Shown piece by piece: positions 14,054 to 17,264 of a DNA stretch of 17,264 nt. The number at the start of each line of letters is the position of its first letter. Position 1 is the stretch's first letter. This stretch comes from Microbacterium sp. (lineage in GTDB: Bacteria > Actinomycetota > Actinomycetes > Actinomycetales > Microbacteriaceae). The notes below the pieces were generated by a model. That model did not search any database. It was not told the DNA's origin and was given only the letters and a program-made list of their open reading frames with translations. The stretch lies in contig DQHP01000150.1 of NCBI GenBank assembly GCA_003524435.1, forward strand, positions 1 through 17,264, read 5' to 3'. A program made the translations under genes and the position numbers.

Positions 14054-16760
14054 ACACCGCTGCCATGAGTTCGCCGAGCCACCGAGAATCTTGCATCGCC
14101 GAGGGATTCTCATCGCGACGTGCGGCGGCATCGCGGAGTCTGCTGAGGACGTTGTCTTCGTTGACACCGGGCTCGGCCAGGAGCAAGCGTGGAACGGGCC
14201 CATCGGCGGTGCCGAGCACCCGCAATTGCGTATGTGCAGGAACGATGACATCGGAGGCGGCGTCAGTTTCTGACATCAGGCGATCGAGGCGTCGAGCGCT
14301 TGTGGTCCAGATCAATGCCTCCATCGGACCCGTCAGCGGGCCGTCAGCGGGGGCCGAGATGAACGGCGTTCGCGAGGACAACATGGTGTTCATCTCCGCG
14401 GTACTCGCCGAAGGCAATCCGCGCACGACGATCGATCTGGTTGTGGGGAGGGCCGCGAGCCCCTCAGCAAGGCAGGTATGAAAATCAATGTCATATCGAG
14501 CCGTCGGGTCATCAGCGAAGACACTCACCACAGAGAGCGTCGTCAGCAGTGTTGAGCGATCACCGCTGCTCACCCGCATGCCGGGCTGCTGCGCAAGCAA
14601 CTGGGAAACGCTGCGACTAGCGACGTCATAGCGGGAGCCCAGAGCCGAGCGCACGCGGTGGCGTTGCGCAGCAGTCGAACGTGCGAGACGCGGAATATCG
14701 ATCTCTGTGAGGTTGGCCGGAGCCTCCGCCGGAGCATCCTGGGCATCCTCAACGGGGGCATCTTCAACGGGGAGATCGTCACCGGAAGGGCTTTCAGCGG
14801 AGGCATCCTGAAGCGCCGCCTCTGGAGCCGGAGCATCCTGAACGGGAGCGACATCAGAGGCGGGTGTCGCGGACGCCTCCGCCCGGTCGCTGTCGGGACG
14901 CCGCGGGGCGAGAGCGACGCGAGAATCCGTTGCCGTGTCGCTACTCGGCAGGGACAGCTCGACCGACTCTGTGCCCGCTGCACCGGTGACCGTATCAACG
15001 GCCGTAACTGCAGACCCTTTCGTCGATGTCCCCGCAAGAAGATCAGCCGTCGCGGCCGACCCGCGCAGCGCACGCGCGAGCGCATCGGAAGGATCGCTCC
15101 GTGCTGGCAGGGGGAGTGCGATGGGCTGAGGAAGGGCCGTCGCTGCGGCAGATATCCCGGACGAATCTGCCGGCGGGGACGCGGTGTCAGCGCCATTCTG
15201 TGGTGGGTGCGGTGGGTGCGGTGGCCGGTGTGCGGGAGGGAGAGTGGTTGCCGCGGTGCCTTCTGGCACGGTGGGTGTGGGTGTGGGTGTGGGTGTGGGT
15301 GTGGGTGTGGGTGTGGGTGTGGGTGTGGGTGTGGGTGTGGGCTCTGAATGAACGGCCGTGATGTGCTCGGAAGCGGGCTTGAACGCGGACTTGAACTTGG
15401 ACTTTAACTTCGGCTCGGACTTGGGCTCGAGCTCGGTCTTCGTTTCCATCGTCACGTCGAGTCGGTCGAGGCTTCCCACCTCCGCGGGAGCAGCTGAGTG
15501 CTCTTCTTCGGCAACGGCTTGCTCGTCTTCATCGACGGACGCCGCGATGATTCGTCCGTCCTCCGTCACCACGAGTTGCGCGGTCGGAGCCCACATTCCC
15601 GGAAATGCGTTGCGGATCATTCGCTTTGCGGGTGCATCCCCGGGGATCAGGCGCGTGTGAGCAAGGTGGCGCAGTCGCTCTAACAGCGTCCGCAGGGGTG
15701 CGATCACCCGCTGAGGATCGCTCGCGTCCTCCCCGCACAGCATGATGGTGAGCTCATCCGCCACGACAGGAAGAGGCTCTCGTTCGCCGCCGGAAGGCCC
15801 ATGTGCTGGCCGGATCACGAGCCCAGCGGGAACGACATCGACGTGCCAATTGTGGGACAGCTGGTAGGTGTTTCGACTCACGGTCGTCAGGCCCAGTGGC
15901 GCTGACCAGCGTTCAAGTTCGAACACCCCATCGGGTGTGCACACGCTTTCTCTCGCGAAGGTTCCGGTGTGGCTATCCTGTGCCAGATTGAGACGGACAA
16001 AATCGCCGTCTCGCATGACGCCGTGGGCGATTCTTATTGGCTGCTGCAGGTCTTCGGAGAGAAGACGGATCGTTTCGTGCGACAGGCTCGTATCGCCATA
16101 ACCAATCAGCACTGTTGCGGCACGAGTCTCGGCGGGCAATGTGCGCAGTACGTCGCGCACGGCTTCGTACTCCGGGGTCGGTTCATTCGGGCTGCCTACG
16201 ACGATCAACAACTGGTGAGGGTGCACCGCGATGGTGGCGAGATGCACGGCGTGGGATGGATCGGCACTTGCGGTGATCCAAAGTCCCGCCGGTATCTGCA
16301 CCGTGCCGTCGATCTTCGTGGGCATGTTCTGTTGCCACGAAGGTTCGGGATATCGCCGGCCGTACGCCGCTTGTGTGCCTCGAGGGCTGTAGGCGATCCA
16401 AGAATTGCCGGATCCGACGGCGAACAACGCACCGTCACACGAAAGAAAGCGTCCCGCTGCGGCGACAACGGTGACGCCCAGTTCCGCGGCGAGCCGCTGG
16501 GCGGGAGACGTCGATTCCCCCTCACTCGTCGCGCCGAAACCCGCGTCGAGCACGACGAGGGTACTGTGCGCGTGCGGACGGAGTCCCTCAAGCAGTGAAG
16601 TGTCAAGCTCGCGCAGGCGCTCGGATAACCCGGGGTCGACGACCAGATAGCGGGCGGCAGTCAACGGTGGCAGCGCGGCAAATCGCGCAGTCGCATCGTC
16701 GTTGCCGGCCTCGGAGATGAGGATGCTGTTCTCCGTCGGCTCCACCGTGATCGTCGTCAC
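14052..16760 (-). CDS. Large modular protein: folded N-terminus, Thr-Pro repeat linker, possible degenerate ART-like C-terminus
   Basis: The protein has 902 residues and no recognised family overall. Residues 1-410 look folded. They contain STLVVLDAGFGATSE with AQRLAAELGVTVVAAAG, then a similar arrangement at about 199-250 (VLRTLPAETRAATVLIGYGDTS...EDLQQPIRIAHG), reminiscent of paired alpha/beta segments in actinobacterial toxin- and secretion-linked proteins. Residues 411-683 are a disordered linker: an acidic part, a Lys/Phe-rich stretch (KLKSKFKSAFK), about 12 Thr-Pro pairs, a His/Pro patch and repeats such as PVEDAPVEDAQDAPAEAPA. Residues 684-902 include TRSIVVRGLPS, TPFISAPA and SDVIVPAHTQLRVLG...PRLLLAEP, whose order recalls the Arg, Ser-Thr-Ser and Glu-V-L-x-P blocks of ADP-ribosyltransferases, with the catalytic Glu replaced (Asp at 837). 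There is no signal peptide or transmembrane segment. GTG 16758-16760 is chosen for its strong AGGGAAGGA ribosome-binding site. The function is unknown. Confidence 0.8.
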   Translation of the reverse strand: MTTITVEPTENSILISEAGNDDATARFAALPPLTAARYLVVDPGLSERLRELDTSLLEGLRPHAHSTLVVLDAGFGATSEGESTSPAQRLAAELGVTVVAAAGRFLSCDGALFAVGSGNSWIAYSPRGTQAAYGRRYPEPSWQQNMPTKIDGTVQIPAGLWITASADPSHAVHLATIAVHPHQLLIVVGSPNEPTPEYEAVRDVLRTLPAETRAATVLIGYGDTSLSHETIRLLSEDLQQPIRIAHGVMRDGDFVRLNLAQDSHTGTFARESVCTPDGVFELERWSAPLGLTTVSRNTYQLSHNWHVDVVPAGLVIRPAHGPSGGEREPLPVVADELTIMLCGEDASDPQRVIAPLRTLLERLRHLAHTRLIPGDAPAKRMIRNAFPGMWAPTAQLVVTEDGRIIAASVDEDEQAVAEEEHSAAPAEVGSLDRLDVTMETKTELEPKSEPKLKSKFKSAFKPASEHITAVHSEPTPTPTPTPTPTPTPTPTPTPTPTVPEGTAATTLPPAHRPPHPPHPPQNGADTASPPADSSGISAAATALPQPIALPLPARSDPSDALARALRGSAATADLLAGTSTKGSAVTAVDTVTGAAGTESVELSLPSSDTATDSRVALAPRRPDSDRAEASATPASDVAPVQDAPAPEAALQDASAESPSGDDLPVEDAPVEDAQDAPAEAPANLTEIDIPRLARSTAAQRHRVRSALGSRYDVASRSVSQLLAQQPGMRVSSGDRSTLLTTLSVVSVFADDPTARYDIDFHTCLAEGLAALPTTRSIVVRGLPSASTAEMNTMLSSRTPFISAPADGPLTGPMEALIWTTSARRLDRLMSETDAASDVIVPAHTQLRVLGTADGPVPRLLLAEPGVNEDNVLSRLRDAAARRDENPSAMQDSRWLGELMAAV
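15271..15341 (+). repeat. GTGGGT hexamer microsatellite encoding Thr-Pro repeats
   Basis: About 11.8 uninterrupted copies of GTGGGT on the plus strand encode alternating Thr and Pro in the minus-strand gene. Each unit is two codons, so gain or loss of units changes linker length without a frameshift. The plus strand has about a dozen GGG runs separated by TGT, a textbook G-quadruplex pattern on the template strand of the gene. Confidence 0.95.
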
Positions 16761-16766
16761 TCGGGT

Positions 16767-16775
16767 TCCTTCCCT
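16767..16775 (-). promoter_or_regulatory. Ribosome-binding site deciding the GTG start of the 902-residue gene
   Basis: AGGGAAGGA on the minus strand lies six bases upstream of GTG 16758-16760. An alternative GTG at 16785-16787 would add nine residues but has no comparable site. Confidence 0.7.
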
Positions 16776-16824
16776 CAGAATGCACACGGCTCCGACCGTG
16801 CGGAGGGTTCATCTCCCGCGGAAC

Positions 16825-17264
16825 TTATACCGAGTGCAGGCGAGGATCTGCTCCCCAGTGATGGGTGAGGGCATCTTCGAAAATGTCCTGAGGGTCCTCT
16901 GAAGTAGGAGGGTCGTCGACGATCTCAGGGTATTCGGCGGCGGTGACCATGGAGCCAGCGTCATCGTCAGTACTGGCATCCGCTTCGTTATCGGATTCCA
17001 CTTCGGCGTCCGAATCCGCTTCGTCGTCGGCATCCGAGTTCTCGTTCGCGTCTGAATTCGGGGGAGATACTTCTGGGCCTTCCAAGTCCTCTGCGATCTC
17101 TGGGGCCGCTGGAATCTCTGGGGCTGCCGGGATCTCTGGGACTGCTGGGATCTCTGGGACTGCCGAAGCCTCGGGGACCTCGGGGGTAGGAGCAATCTCA
17201 TTCTCGCGCTCCTCGATGATCGGCGGCAGCGCGGCGGGTGCGGCGGGTGCGGCTGGCGCAGGCG
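16825..17264 (-). CDS. Pro/Glu-repeat acidic protein, C-terminal part only
   Basis: The frame is open from the right edge to TAA at 16825-16827, giving about 145 residues, so the start and any folded N-terminus lie outside. The visible part begins with Ala/Pro-rich sequence, then a run of PEIPAV/PEIPAA-type hexapeptides (17095-17184 at the DNA level). An extremely acidic stretch follows (SDADDEADSDAE, then DDDAG) and the protein ends EDALTHHWGADPRLHSV. This is a disordered, low-complexity tail typical of linker regions in actinobacterial cytoplasmic or secretion-associated proteins. A TTG codon at 17083-17085 could be read as a start, but it lacks a ribosome-binding site and the frame continues upstream. 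The gene precedes the 902-residue gene by 64 bp on the same strand and probably belongs to the same operon. Function cannot be inferred from this fragment. Confidence 0.7.
   Translation of the reverse strand, partial: PAPAAPAAPAALPPIIEERENEIAPTPEVPEASAVPEIPAVPEIPAAPEIPAAPEIAEDLEGPEVSPPNSDANENSDADDEADSDAEVESDNEADASTDDDAGSMVTAAEYPEIVDDPPTSEDPQDIFEDALTHHWGADPRLHSV
17095..17184 (-). repeat. Tandem 18-bp repeats encoding PEIPAx hexapeptides
   Basis: Four clear 18-base units (17095-17112, 17113-17130, 17131-17148, 17149-17166), of the form GATCTCTGGGRCYGCYGG on the plus strand, are followed by a diverged fifth. Each encodes one PEIPA-type hexapeptide of the partial minus-strand gene. Differences between units are mostly silent, suggesting the peptide repeat is maintained. 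Confidence 0.85.

Noticed and set aside
14042..14251. A 70-residue N-terminal extension of the 152-residue gene
   Set aside because: It would overlap the 902-residue gene for 200 bp and its sequence is low-complexity. GAGGAG six bases before ATG 14041 marks the real start.
15271..15341. The repeats (also TGTGG at 484-508 and the 18-bp units at 17095-17184) as a CRISPR array
   Set aside because: They are contiguous tandem repeats without unique spacers, two of them are coding, and no cas gene is near.
16780..16803. A small CACGG/CCGTG inverted pair before the 902-residue gene as a terminator
   Set aside because: The stem is only five base pairs and no T-run follows. It lies inside a probable operon, so I did not call it.
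16809..17201. An Arg/Gln/Ser-rich 130-codon minus-strand frame at the right edge
   Set aside because: It is the alternate frame of the 18-bp repeats and acidic run. The other frame gives coherent PEIPA repeats and stays open to the window edge, so it is the likely gene.

Overview
The window is GC-rich and looks actinobacterial, plausibly Microbacteriaceae-like: GTG and TTG starts occur, genes overlap by ATGA or TGATG, and there are Ala/Pro/Asp-rich linkers, an ECF sigma factor, CbbX/EccA-type AAA+ proteins and a membrane-anchored Hsp70-like protein. The genus is inference only.

Left part (1-5243). The 3' end of a probable nitroreductase gene is followed by a complete Tn402/Tn5053-type (Tni) transposon at 306-5243. 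It has related 25-bp terminal inverted repeats (20/25 identical), extra 19-bp-type repeats inside each end, and one leftward gene run tniA-tniB-tniQ, then a res region and tniR (serine resolvase). No cargo gene is visible. The bases flanking the two ends (AGAGC and AATGC) do not form a perfect 5-bp duplication. The right end lies 9 bp beyond the stop codon of the next gene.

Middle part (5253-10584). A leftward pair encodes a NarL-type response regulator and a kinase-like partner that has lost the phospho-acceptor His and the ATP-binding motifs. A 250-bp spacer with three tandem repeats and other symmetric elements separates this pair from a rightward pair. That pair is an Hsp70-like ATPase domain fused to one transmembrane helix and an extracytoplasmic domain, then an ECF sigma factor without a recognisable anti-sigma gene beside it. 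The sigma factor's ribosome-binding site forms one arm of a long, nearly perfect hairpin.

Right part (10569-17264). A leftward, tightly packed operon is read from the right edge: the C-terminal part of a Pro/acidic repeat protein; a 902-residue protein with a Thr-Pro repeat linker and a possible degenerate ADP-ribosyltransferase-like C-terminus; a 152-residue unknown protein; and a 1009-residue protein joining a right-handed beta-helix to two CbbX/EccA-type AAA+ domains. Such AAA+ proteins are often found near type VII (ESX-like) secretion loci in Actinobacteria, but no core secretion component is visible here. This operon and the sigma gene converge on a perfect 13-bp inverted repeat.

The most interesting possibility is that the regulator/pseudokinase, membrane Hsp70, sigma factor and beta-helix/AAA+ operon are one uncharacterised envelope-associated system, with the transposon as a later neighbour.
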